From the NCBI RefSeq assembly GCF_022601975.1, contig NZ_JAKVIR010000003.1, forward strand, positions 186,001 through 250,000: a DNA stretch of 64,000 nucleotides. Reading direction: 5' to 3'. Of the stretch, positions 16,367-25,462 are shown piece after piece (positions within the stretch are counted from its first letter, which is position 1; each line of letters opens with the position of its first letter). Both the position numbers and the translations under genes were made by a program. Below the pieces are notes generated by a model. The model saw only the letters and a program-made list of their open reading frames with translations. It made no database searches and was not told the DNA's origin. The stretch is from Pontibacter sp. E15-1. GTDB lineage: Bacteria > Bacteroidota > Bacteroidia > Cytophagales > Hymenobacteraceae.

Positions 16367-16681
16367 ATGCCAACCTACAGCACATTCAGCGAAACCATCT
16401 CCGCTATGCGCGAACGCGGTTTTGTCCATACCTTCACCATCCAGCGCGGCGCCATCTTCTGCCCGGAGCTGGCGGCCTCTGTCCCGCCGGAGCGCCTCAC
16501 GCTGGTGGAGCGCCACCGGGTGCCCTCGCCAGATACTATTTCGAGGCCGCGCGAGGTGTTTGGCTTCCGCACCGACGACAACCTGTTGGGCCTCATGACC
16601 AGCACCTACGCCGAATATGACCCGGAGGGCTTCCAGAACGCGATCATGCGCTGCAAAACCAGCCCCGACCTGCGCCCCTGA
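16367..16681 (+). CDS. Conserved hypothetical protein (104 aa)
   Basis: A soluble 104-residue protein beginning MPTYSTFSETISAMRERGFVHTFTI. This opening (xYSTxSExIxxLxxxGxxxxF) is typical of a small Bacteroidota family often mislabelled phosphoribosylpyrophosphate synthetase although it lacks any PRPP-synthase motif. No membrane segment and one internal cysteine pair far apart. The frame is open upstream to 16175, but ATG 16367 is chosen because the family motif begins there. Function unknown. Confidence 0.75.
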   Translation: MPTYSTFSETISAMRERGFVHTFTIQRGAIFCPELAASVPPERLTLVERHRVPSPDTISRPREVFGFRTDDNLLGLMTSTYAEYDPEGFQNAIMRCKTSPDLRP

Positions 16682-16689
16682 CCCCGGCT

Positions 16690-16719
16690 TTTGTACTTGC
16701 CCCCAATTCATTACTTTTA
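16690..16719 (+). promoter_or_regulatory. Probable promoter of rocD
   Basis: TTTG at 16690-16693, 18 bases, then TACTTTTA at 16712-16719 (seven of eight positions of TAnnTTTG). It lies 80 bases before the rocD start. Confidence 0.55.
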
Positions 16720-16799
16720 CAACAACCTGACATCATACCTGTCGCGACGCAAGGGCAAGCGGCCCCGCGACGCGCGTCACAAACCATAAACCTATACCT

Positions 16800-18041
16800 A
16801 TGAACACGCCAACCATTACCTCCAGCCAGCAGGCCATCGACACAGAGCACCAGTATGGCGCGCACAATTACCATCCTTTGCCCGTTGTCCTGAACCGCGG
16901 CGAAGGCGTTTACCTGTGGGACGTGGAAGGGAAGCGCTACTATGATTTCCTGTCGGCCTACAGCGCCGTGAACCAGGGCCACTGCCACCCCCGCATCATC
17001 GGGGCCCTGATGGAGCAGGCCCAGCAGCTGACCCTTACCTCGCGCGCCTTTTACAACGACAAACTGGGTGTGGCCGAGCAGTATATATGCGAGTATTTCG
17101 GCTACGAAAAAGCCCTCTACATGAACTCCGGGGCCGAGGCCGTGGAGACAGCCATCAAGCTGGCCCGCAAATGGGGCTACATGAAAAAAGGCATCGCCCC
17201 CAACAAGGCCGAGATCGTGGTGGTGGAGCACAACTTCCATGGCCGCACCACCGGTATCATCTCCTTTTCCACCGACCCAGACTCCACAAAGGGCTTCGGC
17301 CCTTACATGACAGGGTATAAGGTGATCCCCTACAACGACATTGACGCCCTGGAGCAGGCCCTGAAAGAGAACCCGAACATCTGCGGCTTTCTGGTGGAGC
17401 CGATACAGGGCGAGGCTGGCGTGGTGGTGCCCGACAAGGGCTACCTTGCCCGGGCGCATGAGCTCTGCAAGGAGTATGATGTGCTGCTGATGGCCGACGA
17501 GATACAGACAGGCATTGGCCGCACAGGCAAGCTGCTGGCCAGCTATTACGACGAGGTGAAGGCCGACATCCTGATTCTGGGCAAGGCGCTCTCAGGAGGG
17601 GTGCTGCCGGTGTCCTGCGTGCTGGCCGACGACGAGATCATGCTGTGCATCCAGCCGGGCGAGCACGGCTCTACCTTTGGCGGCAACCCGTTGGCGGCCG
17701 TGGTGGCCATGGCCGCACTGGACGTGATAAAGGGCGAGCACCTGACCGAGAACGCAAGCGAGCTAGGGGAGGTGTTCCGGGAGCGCATGCGCGGTCTGAT
17801 CCAGAAACGCCCGGAACTGGTGACGCTGGTGCGCGGCCGCGGCCTGCTGAACGCGATCGTGATCAAGCCAACCGCCGACGGGCGCACCGCCTGGGACGTG
17901 TGCGTGGCCCTGAAAGACAAAGGCCTGCTGGCCAAGCCCACACACGGCGACATCATCCGTTTTGCGCCCCCACTGGTTATCAGCGAGGAGCAACTGCAGG
18001 CCTGCTGCGACATTATTGAAGAAGTGATCCTGGGATTTTAA
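16800..18041 (+). CDS. rocD: Ornithine--oxo-acid aminotransferase
   Basis: A class-III PLP-dependent transaminase converting ornithine and 2-oxoglutarate to glutamate-5-semialdehyde and glutamate, linking arginine breakdown with proline. In 413 residues: the substrate-channel motif [32 protein letters not shown], the phosphate-binding [35 protein letters not shown] with the PLP-pyridine Asp, and the Schiff-base lysine K262 in LGKALSGG. The Tyr and the GAHNYHPLP block distinguish ornithine aminotransferase from acetylornithine aminotransferase. It is monocistronic, with its own promoter and a strong hairpin after it. Confidence 0.95.
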   Translation: MNTPTITSSQQAIDTEHQYGAHNYHPLPVVLNRGEGVYLWDVEGKRYYDFLSAYSAVNQGHCHPRIIGALMEQAQQLTLTSRAFYNDKLGVAEQYICEYFGYEKALYMNSGAEAVETAIKLARKWGYMKKGIAPNKAEIVVVEHNFHGRTTGIISFSTDPDSTKGFGPYMTGYKVIPYNDIDALEQALKENPNICGFLVEPIQGEAGVVVPDKGYLARAHELCKEYDVLLMADEIQTGIGRTGKLLASYYDEVKADILILGKALSGGVLPVSCVLADDEIMLCIQPGEHGSTFGGNPLAAVVAMAALDVIKGEHLTENASELGEVFRERMRGLIQKRPELVTLVRGRGLLNAIVIKPTADGRTAWDVCVALKDKGLLAKPTHGDIIRFAPPLVISEEQLQACCDIIEEVILGF

Positions 18042-18091
18042 CCCGCAGCATTCAGGCTGATAGGCTTGAAGAGTAAATAACAAAAGAGAAA

Positions 18092-18136
18092 CAAGAAGAG
18101 GGCGATGCTGCTACAGACAGCATCGCCCTCTTCTTG
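18092..18136 (+). terminator. Terminator hairpin of rocD
   Basis: A 19-base perfect stem, CAAGAAGAGGGCGATGCTG on the left with its exact complement on the right and a 7-base loop, begins 51 bases after the rocD stop. Only a short TT follows. Confidence 0.75.
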
Positions 18137-18768
18137 TTATGGTGCAGCTGGTGTGCACGCAGGGCGGCAGGTATAGCTCCAGTGCCTGCAACGGGCGGGG
18201 CTCGGAGCCATATCCGGCCAGATACTAAAGCACGCAAATTCCCAACGGGAGAAGGGGTTCACCTGCCTGTACGGAACGCTGCGCATCCGGCAAGCGCTTC
18301 CGAGGGGAGCGGGCTTGCCGGATGCTGCAGGAAAAGGTTTTTAAGGAACGGTTGTTTTCTTAGGCTTGGAAAGGACTCTGGCGCAATGCCTCAAATTTGA
18401 GGCACTTTTTATATAACACAAGGTATTCTACGGGCCTTTTATAACATCAGATTTTATACCCATTTTCAGGACATAAACCTTGTTTACAAAGCGTCAGTAC
18501 GTTTTTATCACTCATTTTTTTGGCAAGAACTACTTGTTTTGCAACATGAATGTCGAAAAATGATGTTGTTGCACCATAGTTTTTTATACCTCCTGTAGCC
18601 CTGATTTCAGGTTTTGCTTAGTTTTAAAGGTCTCAAAAGGTATATTTGGGAAAGCAGAGGCCACAAACTACAGCAGGTTTTATATATGGAGAAATGCAGG
18701 CACACCCATACGCGGCACGCTTGCTCTAGCCTATCTTGCCCGTAGCCATTCACCTTAAACATACGCGA
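18137..18768. other. Intergenic region upstream of dgt
   Basis: About 630 bases with no supported gene; an 88-codon frame at 18134-18400 looks like a shadow. It contains a 13-base inverted repeat (GCATCCGGCAAGC at 18283-18295 with its complement at 18313-18325), an intrinsic terminator at 18387-18410 and AT-rich sequence from about 18405. A TATATTTG box at 18641-18648, 120 bases before dgt, is the probable -7 element; the nearest TTTG (18613-18616) is 24 bases upstream, longer than usual. Two terminator-like hairpins with no gene between them could hide a small RNA. Confidence 0.5.
18387..18410 (+). terminator. Orphan intrinsic terminator
   Basis: The perfect palindrome TGCCTCAAATTTGAGGCA is followed by CTTTTTATATA. 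It is about 350 bases beyond the rocD stop, so it does not obviously end a known gene. Confidence 0.7.
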
Positions 18769-20142
18769 ATGCCACAAACGACCACCCCCTGGAACAGGCT
18801 TATCTCCAAAAAACGCTTTGAGACCACCGACCCGAAGTACAGCACCGACGAGTCGGTGCGGGGCGAGTTTCAGCGCGACTACGACCGCATCGTGTTTTCC
18901 TCTGCCTTCCGGCGGCTGCAGAACAAGACGCAGGTAATGCCCATGCCCGAGAGCGACTTTGTGCACACCCGCCTCACCCATAGTTTGGAGGCATCGGTGG
19001 TGGGCCGCTCGTTGGGCCGCATTGTGGGCAAGCGCATCCTGGAGCGCCACCCGGAGCTGGCCCACGAAAAGCACATACAGGAGGCGGATTTCGGTGATGT
19101 GGTGGCCGCCGCCTGCCTCGCCCACGACATCGGCAACCCTCCTTTCGGGCACTCCGGCGAGGACGCCATCTCCGCGTACTTCCTCAGCGCGCAGGCCCAG
19201 CCATACCTGGCCACACTCACCGCAGCCGAAAAAGCCGACCTGCAGCAATTTGAGGGCAACGCCGCCGGTTTCCGCACCCTCACCTATACCTACCCGGCGC
19301 ACTGCAACCTGCCCGGCGGCCTCAGCCTGACCTATACCACGCTGGCCACTTTCACCAAATACCCCAAGGAGTCACTTCCTATTTTGCAAGGCACGAAAAA
19401 CACCAGCGAGAAGAAGTATGGCTTTTTTCAGACCGAGAAGGCGTGGTTCCGGAACATCGCCCAGGAGCTGGGGCTGCTGAACAAAGCCACAGGCGGCGAG
19501 GTGTTTTACCACCGGCACCCGCTGGCCTTTCTGGTGGAGGCCGCCGACGACATCTGCTACCGCATTATCGACTTTGAGGACGGCCTGAAACTAGGGCTGG
19601 TGCCGCAGGAGCAGGGTATGCAGCTGCTCCGCCAGATCCTCGACGACAACCCGAACCGCAAGTCCAGCCTCAGCTTCTACGACTGGCGCGAGGAGATCGG
19701 GTACCTGCGCGCCCGCATCATCGGCAAGCTGATCGAGGAAACCACCGCCATATTTCTGGAGCATGAGCAGGAGATTCTGCGTGGCACATACGATCAGCCG
19801 CTCATCAACGAACTAGCCTGCAAGTCCGTGCTCGACCAGATAAAGAACCTGTCGGTGAGGCTGATTTACCAGAACCGCCCGGTGCTGGAGATTGAGGCGG
19901 CCGGTTTCGAGGTGCTCGGCGGCCTGCTGGACGCCTGCGTGAAAGCCGTGTTCCACCCCGAGTCGAAGCACCACCGCAAGCTGGCAGCCCTCATCCCGCC
20001 GCACTACCTGCAACTGCCTGAGGGCACGGCAGCCTACGAGCGCATCCTGCACATCACCGACTTCGTGGCCAGCCTCACCGACCAGGCGGCGCTCGGGCTA
20101 TACCGCAAAATAAAGGGCATCGAGCTGCCCCGGATGTACTGA
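18769..20142 (+). CDS. dgt: Deoxyguanosinetriphosphate triphosphohydrolase (dGTPase)
   Basis: A cytosolic HD-domain phosphohydrolase that splits dGTP to deoxyguanosine and triphosphate. With ATG 18769 it has 457 residues. Seen: the N-terminal block RGEFQRDYDRIVFSSAFRRLQNKTQV, H71 in TRLTHSLEAS, the metal-binding H119-D120 in CLAHDIGNPPFGHSGE, and EAADDICYRIIDFEDG further on. These are the dGTPase family motifs. An in-frame ATG 33 bases earlier is possible but adds a tail (PVAIHLKHTR) not found in the family. The next gene starts 15 bases after its stop. Confidence 0.94.
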   Translation: MPQTTTPWNRLISKKRFETTDPKYSTDESVRGEFQRDYDRIVFSSAFRRLQNKTQVMPMPESDFVHTRLTHSLEASVVGRSLGRIVGKRILERHPELAHEKHIQEADFGDVVAAACLAHDIGNPPFGHSGEDAISAYFLSAQAQPYLATLTAAEKADLQQFEGNAAGFRTLTYTYPAHCNLPGGLSLTYTTLATFTKYPKESLPILQGTKNTSEKKYGFFQTEKAWFRNIAQELGLLNKATGGEVFYHRHPLAFLVEAADDICYRIIDFEDGLKLGLVPQEQGMQLLRQILDDNPNRKSSLSFYDWREEIGYLRARIIGKLIEETTAIFLEHEQEILRGTYDQPLINELACKSVLDQIKNLSVRLIYQNRPVLEIEAAGFEVLGGLLDACVKAVFHPESKHHRKLAALIPPHYLQLPEGTAAYERILHITDFVASLTDQAALGLYRKIKGIELPRMY

Positions 20143-20157
20143 TTGACTTTGTAGCTG

Positions 20158-21387
20158 ATGCGGAGATTGAATGTACGGTTTGCAGACGCGGCGCTGCTCC
20201 TGCTATATATAGCTGTTTGCCTGGTCATTGTGCTGAGGACAATTGCAGACGAGACAGGCTATACCACTCCAGACTCTGCCTATTACCTGGAGCTGGCTGA
20301 AAACCTGAGAACGGGCGTTGGTTTCTACAGGTCAGATGAATACCCCATTCCGGTGGAGAAGGTGCCGCAAAACCAAGTCTACTTTACTACATGGCCAGTG
20401 GGGTATCCTGTGCTGATAACGCTCACTTCTGTCGTCACCCGGCTCAATGTATTTTGGGCGTCTAAAATCCTCAATCTGCTCTTTTTAGGCCTTGGTTTTT
20501 TGTTGATGCGGCGTATCAGCATAAATAACAGCTACTTGCTTGCATGCGGCTATTGCAGCTATACCATGCTAGCTGTATATACATACACGTGGTCTGAAGC
20601 GCCTTTTACTTTGGGCTGTCTGCTGTTGGTTTACCTCTTGCGCCAACTTGAGTATGGCAAACAGGCAAGCAGGATTATCCTACTCCTATTCCTGACAGGG
20701 TCTTTTTTGTTCTTGATGCGCTATGTAGGGGTTTTTTCTTTCGGGGTTATAGCCCATACAGCAGGCTTCTACTGGCACCGCGGACAGCATAGTCTCAGTC
20801 TCAAGCTTTTGGCAGTGGCTCTTTTACTTTGCGGGTTTGCCGCACTGTATTTTTGCATCAATTATTACTTCACAGGCTCCTTTTCAGGTGGCGACAGGCT
20901 GGCAGGCCGCGAACCCCTGGATGAGTTCTTCCACAAGCAGGCGCTTGGTATAGTCAACGAATTTTTCTTGATCAGGAAACATTATGCGCCAACGCCACCC
21001 GACGCACTCTTTATTCTGCTGCTGGCTTTTCAGGCTGCAGTTACGGGCGCAATAGTATGGCTACTGAGGGATGACCGGCCTTGTCTTTACTTTGAGCGAC
21101 GGCAAACGCTATTCCCCAGACTGTGCTTTCTGGTTGCGGGTCTGTATTTTGTGTTCCTGCTTTTCCTCCGCGTGCTTTCACCTTTCGACCCTTTAGACTT
21201 TAGATTGCTGTCTCCTGCCGTTTTCCTGGCGCTCGTTGCGCTCCTGTACTATCTTTGCATTTTGCCCGATCAGCACAGGCATAATAAACGCATCAAAGCC
21301 CTGGTAGTGAGTCTAGCGACAGTTTCCCTCCTGCTCAACCTCCCCAAGCAGTATGTTCTTGACCGCATATTGCAACTTCTTCCCTGA
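20158..21387 (+). CDS. GT-C-like integral membrane protein (possible glycosyltransferase 39 family)
   Basis: A 409-residue protein with about ten hydrophobic segments, beginning with a membrane helix (ALLLLYIAVCLVIVL). The first loop carries DETGYTTPDSAYYLELAENL, the place where GT-C enzymes keep an acidic catalytic motif before xxYYxxAxNL. This suggests a polyprenyl-phosphate-sugar-dependent glycosyltransferase of the GT39/ArnT kind, but the substrate cannot be told and the match is from pattern only. The gene is visibly AT-richer than its neighbours. It starts 15 bases after dgt, probably co-transcribed, without an evident functional link. Confidence 0.65.
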   Translation: MRRLNVRFADAALLLLYIAVCLVIVLRTIADETGYTTPDSAYYLELAENLRTGVGFYRSDEYPIPVEKVPQNQVYFTTWPVGYPVLITLTSVVTRLNVFWASKILNLLFLGLGFLLMRRISINNSYLLACGYCSYTMLAVYTYTWSEAPFTLGCLLLVYLLRQLEYGKQASRIILLLFLTGSFLFLMRYVGVFSFGVIAHTAGFYWHRGQHSLSLKLLAVALLLCGFAALYFCINYYFTGSFSGGDRLAGREPLDEFFHKQALGIVNEFFLIRKHYAPTPPDALFILLLAFQAAVTGAIVWLLRDDRPCLYFERRQTLFPRLCFLVAGLYFVFLLFLRVLSPFDPLDFRLLSPAVFLALVALLYYLCILPDQHRHNKRIKALVVSLATVSLLLNLPKQYVLDRILQLLP

Positions 21388-21571
21388 TTGCCCGCGCTGT
21401 GTTCGTCTATAAAAAGGCTTGCTTCGTCTGCCCGGCGGCAATCTTGGCCGAAGGCTGCGTCCGCTGGCTGGCATCCCTCGCTAATTTGAACTAAATTTAT
21501 ATCCTGGGGCAAAAGGCTCCCAAGCGGAGCGCCAGGCCCGCATTTATACTTATTTCAACAAACCCTTACGC

Positions 21572-22909
21572 ATGAAACGCAAATTTATCACGTGTCTCTT
21601 GTGGTGCGCCACCGGCCTTGCCGCGATGGCCCAGACCAAAGACAACAAAATCGAGTTCACGGAATATGACCTGCCCAACGGCCTGCACGTGATCCTGCAC
21701 CAGGACAAGTCCACGCCCAATGTGGCAGTATCGGTGCTATACCACGTGGGCTCCAAGAATGAGCTGGAGGGCCGCTCGGGCTTTGCCCACTTCTTCGAGC
21801 ACCTGATGTTTGAGGGCACCGACAACATCGACCGCGGGGAGTACAGCTCGCTGGTGCAGAAGGCCGGCGGCGCGCTCAACGCCAACACCTCCTTCGACCG
21901 CACCTATTATTATGAGTTGCTGCCATCGAACCAGGTGGCCCTGGGCCTGTGGCTGGAGGCCGAGCGCATGAAGCACGCCAAAGTAGACGAAACCGGGGTG
22001 GAAACCCAGCGCAAGGTAGTGCAGGAGGAGAAACGCGAGCGCATCGACAACCAGCCCTACGGCTCTATGGGCGAGAACGTGTTTTCCACCGCCTTTACCA
22101 CGCACCCTTACAAGACAATGCCGATCGGCTCTTTCGAAGACCTGAACGCCGCCAGCATCGAGGAGTTCCGTGATTTCTACAAGACGTTTTACGTACCCAA
22201 CAACGCCACGCTGTCCATCGCAGGCGACATCGACATAAGCGACACCAAGAAGCTGATCGAGAAATATTTCGCGGACATCCCCAAGGGCACCAAGGCCATA
22301 CCCCGCCCGAATGTGGTGGAGCCGAAGCAAACGGAAGAGCGCCGCAAGACGGTGTATGACAACATCCAGTTGCCCGCCGTTATCCAGGCATACCATGTGC
22401 CGGAGCAAGGCACCGACGATTTTTACGCCCTGTCGATGCTGACCACCCTGCTTTCGGGCGGGGAGAGCGCGCGCCTGCCCAAGGCACTCGTAGACAAGCA
22501 GCAGAAAGCCGTGGCGGCGTCCTCCATACCCTTCCCGACCGAAGACCCGGGCCTGTTCCTGACCTTCGCCATTGCCAACATGGGCGTGGAGGTGGATGAC
22601 CTGGAGCAAGCCATGAACGCGGAGATTGAGCGCGTGAAGACCGAGCCGCTGGAGGACCGCGAGTTCCAGAAGCTGCGCAACCAGGTGGAGAGCGACTTTG
22701 TGCAGGGCAACCGCACCGTGGCGGGCCGCGCCGAGAGCCTGGCCGACTACCACGTATACTTCGGCGACGCCAACCTGATCAACACAGAGCTGCAGCGCTA
22801 CCTCAACGTGACCAAGGACGACATCAAGCGCGTTGCCAATAAATACCTGACCAAAGACAACCGCGTGGTGCTGATTTACCTGCCCCAATCCGCCCAGCCT
22901 AATAAATAG
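21572..22909 (+). CDS. Periplasmic M16 family zinc peptidase, active subunit
   Basis: A 445-residue insulinase-family peptidase with a signal peptide (MKRKFITCLLWCATGLAAMAQ). The inverted zinc motif HxxEH is present as H73-F-F-E76-H77 (FAHFFEHLMFEGT), and the distal acidic block VVQEEKRERIDNQPYG follows about 70 residues later, so it should be active. The C-terminal M16 domain is present (SGGESARLPKALV). It is the first gene of a pair with an inactive M16 partner, the usual two-subunit arrangement that forms a closed chamber degrading peptides. Its stop codon TAG is also the start of a heptad-repeat array. Confidence 0.93.
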   Translation: MKRKFITCLLWCATGLAAMAQTKDNKIEFTEYDLPNGLHVILHQDKSTPNVAVSVLYHVGSKNELEGRSGFAHFFEHLMFEGTDNIDRGEYSSLVQKAGGALNANTSFDRTYYYELLPSNQVALGLWLEAERMKHAKVDETGVETQRKVVQEEKRERIDNQPYGSMGENVFSTAFTTHPYKTMPIGSFEDLNAASIEEFRDFYKTFYVPNNATLSIAGDIDISDTKKLIEKYFADIPKGTKAIPRPNVVEPKQTEERRKTVYDNIQLPAVIQAYHVPEQGTDDFYALSMLTTLLSGGESARLPKALVDKQQKAVAASSIPFPTEDPGLFLTFAIANMGVEVDDLEQAMNAEIERVKTEPLEDREFQKLRNQVESDFVQGNRTVAGRAESLADYHVYFGDANLINTELQRYLNVTKDDIKRVANKYLTKDNRVVLIYLPQSAQPNK

Positions 22910-23039
22910 ACATTAGATTCTGGACACAAGACATTAGACAAAATATTTCGGATGCAACACTATACCCAACTCAAGAGTCCCTTCTTACAAAAAGTCTTGT
23001 GTCTTACTACTTGTGTCTCAAAACTACTTGTGTCTCAAA
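22907..23039. repeat. Heptad repeat arrays between the two M16 genes
   Basis: From 22907 five units of seven bases run TAGACAT, TAGATTC, TGGACAC, AAGACAT, TAGACAA (nAGACnn type). From 22994 the complement-oriented form follows: GTCTTGT, GTCTTAC, TACTTGT, GTCTCAA. Within it, ACTACTTGTGTCTCAAA occurs twice in tandem (23006-23022 and 23023-23039). GACACAAGAC in the left array is the reverse complement of GTCTTGTGTC in the right array, so the two could pair across 60 bases. The stretch between has no gene. Confidence 0.75.
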
Positions 23040-23050
23040 AAAAAGCAATC

Positions 23051-25138
23051 ATGATAAAGAAACTATATAGTACCGCATTGCTGGCGTTTGCGCTGGTATA
23101 CATAGTGCCGGCCCAGGCACAGCAAACAACGCCCCCGCCTCCGGGGCCTGCCCCAAAAATTGAGTTGGGCGAGTACAAGCATTTCACCCTGAAAAACGGG
23201 CTGAAGGTATACGTGGTGGAGAACCACAAGCAACCCGTGGTGTCGATGTCTCTGGTGTTAGACAGGGACCCGATTCTGGAGGGCGACAAAGCGGGCTATG
23301 TGCAGGCGGCCGGGCAGATGATGCGCACCGGCACCACCAACCGCACCAAAGACCAGTTCGACGAGCAGGTGGACTTCATCGGCGCGGACCTGGGCTTCTC
23401 GTCTACCGGCTTCAACGCCTCTGCCCTGAAGAAGCACCTGCCCACGCTGCTCGACCTGACCACCGACGCACTGCTGCACCCGAAATTCACGCAGGAGGAG
23501 CTCGACAAGGTGAAGAAGCAGATGAAATCCAGCCTGGCGCAGCAGAAGGAAAACCCGGATGCCATCGCCAGCCGCACACGCAACATGGTGCTGTATGGTA
23601 AGAACCACCCCTACGGCGAGCTGATGACGGAGGAAACTGTGGACAATTTCACGCTGCAGGACATCCAAAGCTACTACGACACCTACTATAGACCAAACAT
23701 CGGGTACCTGGCCGTGGTGGGCGACGTGACGCCAAAGGAGATGAAGAAGCTTCTCAAAAAATCGCTGCAGAAATGGGAGAAAGGCAACGTGCAGGAGATG
23801 AACTTCGACCTGCCCCAGCAGCCCGCGCAAACGCAGGTCGTGATTGTGGACCGCCCGAGCGCGGTGCAAAGCTCGCTGGTACTCACCAACCCCGCCGACC
23901 TGAAGCCCGGTGCCCCGGATGCCGTGGCAGCCTCGCTGATGAACAACATCCTGGGCGGCGGTATGGACTCGCGCCTGTTCAAAAACCTGCGCGAGACGCA
24001 CGGCTATACCTACGGAGCCTACTCGTCGGTGAACAACGATGAGATTCTGGGCCGGTTTAACGCCAACGCTAACGTGCGCAACGCTGTGACTGACAGCGCC
24101 GTGGTGGAATTCATGAGCGAGCTGAACAAGATCCGGAACGAGCGCGTGAGCGACGAGGAACTGCGCGACGCCAAGGCCTACATCATGGGCAGCTTCGGCC
24201 GCGGCCTCGAGAACCCGGCCACGGTAGCGGTATACGCCATCAACATCGCCCGCTATGGCCTGCCCGAGGACTACTACACCAACTACCTGAAAAAAGTGGA
24301 GGCCGTGACGGCCGAGGACGTGCAGCGCGTGGCCCAGAAGTACATCAACCCAGACAAGATGTATGTGCTGGCCGTGGGCAACGCATCCGAGATTGCTGAC
24401 AAGCTCATCAAGTTCGACAAAGACGACAGCGCCATCGCTTATTATAGCGCCACCGGCGAGAAGGTGGACCGTGCCGCCATGGGCGTGCCCGCGGGCTTAA
24501 CGGCGGAGCAAGTGATCGCGGATTATATCAAAGCCATCGGCGGACAGGCCAACATCGAGAAGCTGAAAGACATCAGCATCACCAGCAACGCCAGCATACA
24601 GGGTATGACGCTCGTGTTTAAGCAGCAGCAGAAAGGCAACGACAAGTTTGCCGTGCAGGTGCTGATGAACAACAACCCGATGCAGCGCGTGATCATCAAC
24701 GGCGACAAAGGCAAAATGGAGGCCCCGATGCAGGGTATGAACAAGGAGCTAACCGCCGAGGAACTGCAAACGCAGAAACTGGAGGCCAACCTCTTCCCGA
24801 CGCTGCAGTACGGCAAGCTGGGCATCAAAACCAAGCTGACGGGTATGGAGAAGGTAGATGGCAAAGACGCCTACGCCGTGGAGGTGACGCTGCCGAGCGG
24901 CCAGAAAGCCACGCACTATTTCGCCAAAGACACCGGTCTGCGCCTGAAGGAAGTCAACAACCTCGAAACGCCGCAGGGCGTGATCACGCAGACCAAATCC
25001 TACAGCGACTACAAAGAAGTGAGCGGCGTGAAGTTCCCGTACGTGGTCGAGACTGTGGTAGGCCCGCAAACGATCAAAGCCGAGGTGCAAAACATCGAGG
25101 TTAACAAAAACCTGCCCGACGACACTTTTAAAATGTAG
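23051..25138 (+). CDS. Periplasmic M16 family peptidase-like protein, inactive subunit with extra C-terminal domain
   Basis: A 695-residue protein beginning MIKKLYSTALLAFALVYIVPAQA, a signal peptide; an upstream in-frame start at 22952 would put the heptad repeats into the protein and is rejected. Residues ~30-470 are two M16 domains. Where the active enzyme has HxxEH this one reads YVQAAGQMMRTGT, so zinc binding is lost, while the substrate-binding Arg and Tyr block is kept (GGGMDSRLFKNLRETHGYTYGAYS). Residues ~480-695 form a further beta-rich domain (GGQANIEKLKDISITSNASIQG ... YSDYKEVSGVKFPYVVET) resembling LolA-like or DUF4292-like lipoprotein-handling folds. It probably pairs with the preceding active subunit. 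Confidence 0.88.
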   Translation: MIKKLYSTALLAFALVYIVPAQAQQTTPPPPGPAPKIELGEYKHFTLKNGLKVYVVENHKQPVVSMSLVLDRDPILEGDKAGYVQAAGQMMRTGTTNRTKDQFDEQVDFIGADLGFSSTGFNASALKKHLPTLLDLTTDALLHPKFTQEELDKVKKQMKSSLAQQKENPDAIASRTRNMVLYGKNHPYGELMTEETVDNFTLQDIQSYYDTYYRPNIGYLAVVGDVTPKEMKKLLKKSLQKWEKGNVQEMNFDLPQQPAQTQVVIVDRPSAVQSSLVLTNPADLKPGAPDAVAASLMNNILGGGMDSRLFKNLRETHGYTYGAYSSVNNDEILGRFNANANVRNAVTDSAVVEFMSELNKIRNERVSDEELRDAKAYIMGSFGRGLENPATVAVYAINIARYGLPEDYYTNYLKKVEAVTAEDVQRVAQKYINPDKMYVLAVGNASEIADKLIKFDKDDSAIAYYSATGEKVDRAAMGVPAGLTAEQVIADYIKAIGGQANIEKLKDISITSNASIQGMTLVFKQQQKGNDKFAVQVLMNNNPMQRVIINGDKGKMEAPMQGMNKELTAEELQTQKLEANLFPTLQYGKLGIKTKLTGMEKVDGKDAYAVEVTLPSGQKATHYFAKDTGLRLKEVNNLETPQGVITQTKSYSDYKEVSGVKFPYVVETVVGPQTIKAEVQNIEVNKNLPDDTFKM

Positions 25139-25151
25139 CTTCCTGTGGGAC

Positions 25152-25179
25152 GTTAGCTAATAGACGTTAGACACAAGAC
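25152..25179. repeat. Heptad repeat array after the M16 pair
   Basis: Units GTTAGCT, AATAGAC, GTTAGAC and ACAAGAC in a 7-base register (nnnAGAC type), 13 bases after the stop codon. Same kind and same orientation as the left array at 22907-22941. Confidence 0.65.
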
Positions 25180-25197
25180 AATACCGTATCGATTAAC

Positions 25198-25236
25198 AAA
25201 AGCGGCTGACCTTTTAGGTCAGCCGCTTTTGTTTTT
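25198..25236 (+). terminator. Intrinsic terminator of the M16 operon
   Basis: AAAAGCGGCTGACC and GGTCAGCCGCTTTT form a 14-base stem with a 5-base loop, followed by GTTTTT. It lies about 60 bases after the stop. From here to the sigma-factor gene (25237-25462) nothing further was seen apart from a TAACTTTA box at 25382-25389 that may be the sigma gene's -7 element. Confidence 0.85.
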
Positions 25237-25462
25237 GGTGCCGCTTGCCCCGACGACGACAGCAGGGGGCAGGGTTTTTAAAAGAAACCTGTTTTTTTTC
25301 AGTATCTGTGTGATATTCATCGCCGCGCTGCGAATAATAGGTTAAAGGGTAAACAACCTGATCTGGCCCGGCATTCATATATAACTTTATATATACCCGA
25401 GACAACGGGAGCTGCCGAAACCACAAACAGTTGGAAACCCCGCAATGACCTGACCCGCTTTT

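Noticed and set aside
21737..22888. 383-codon minus-strand frame opposite the first M16 gene
   Set aside because: Shadow; the plus strand carries an intact HxxEH peptidase.
22952..23050. Earlier start for the second M16 gene
   Set aside because: It would translate the heptad repeats and place 33 residues before a standard signal peptide.
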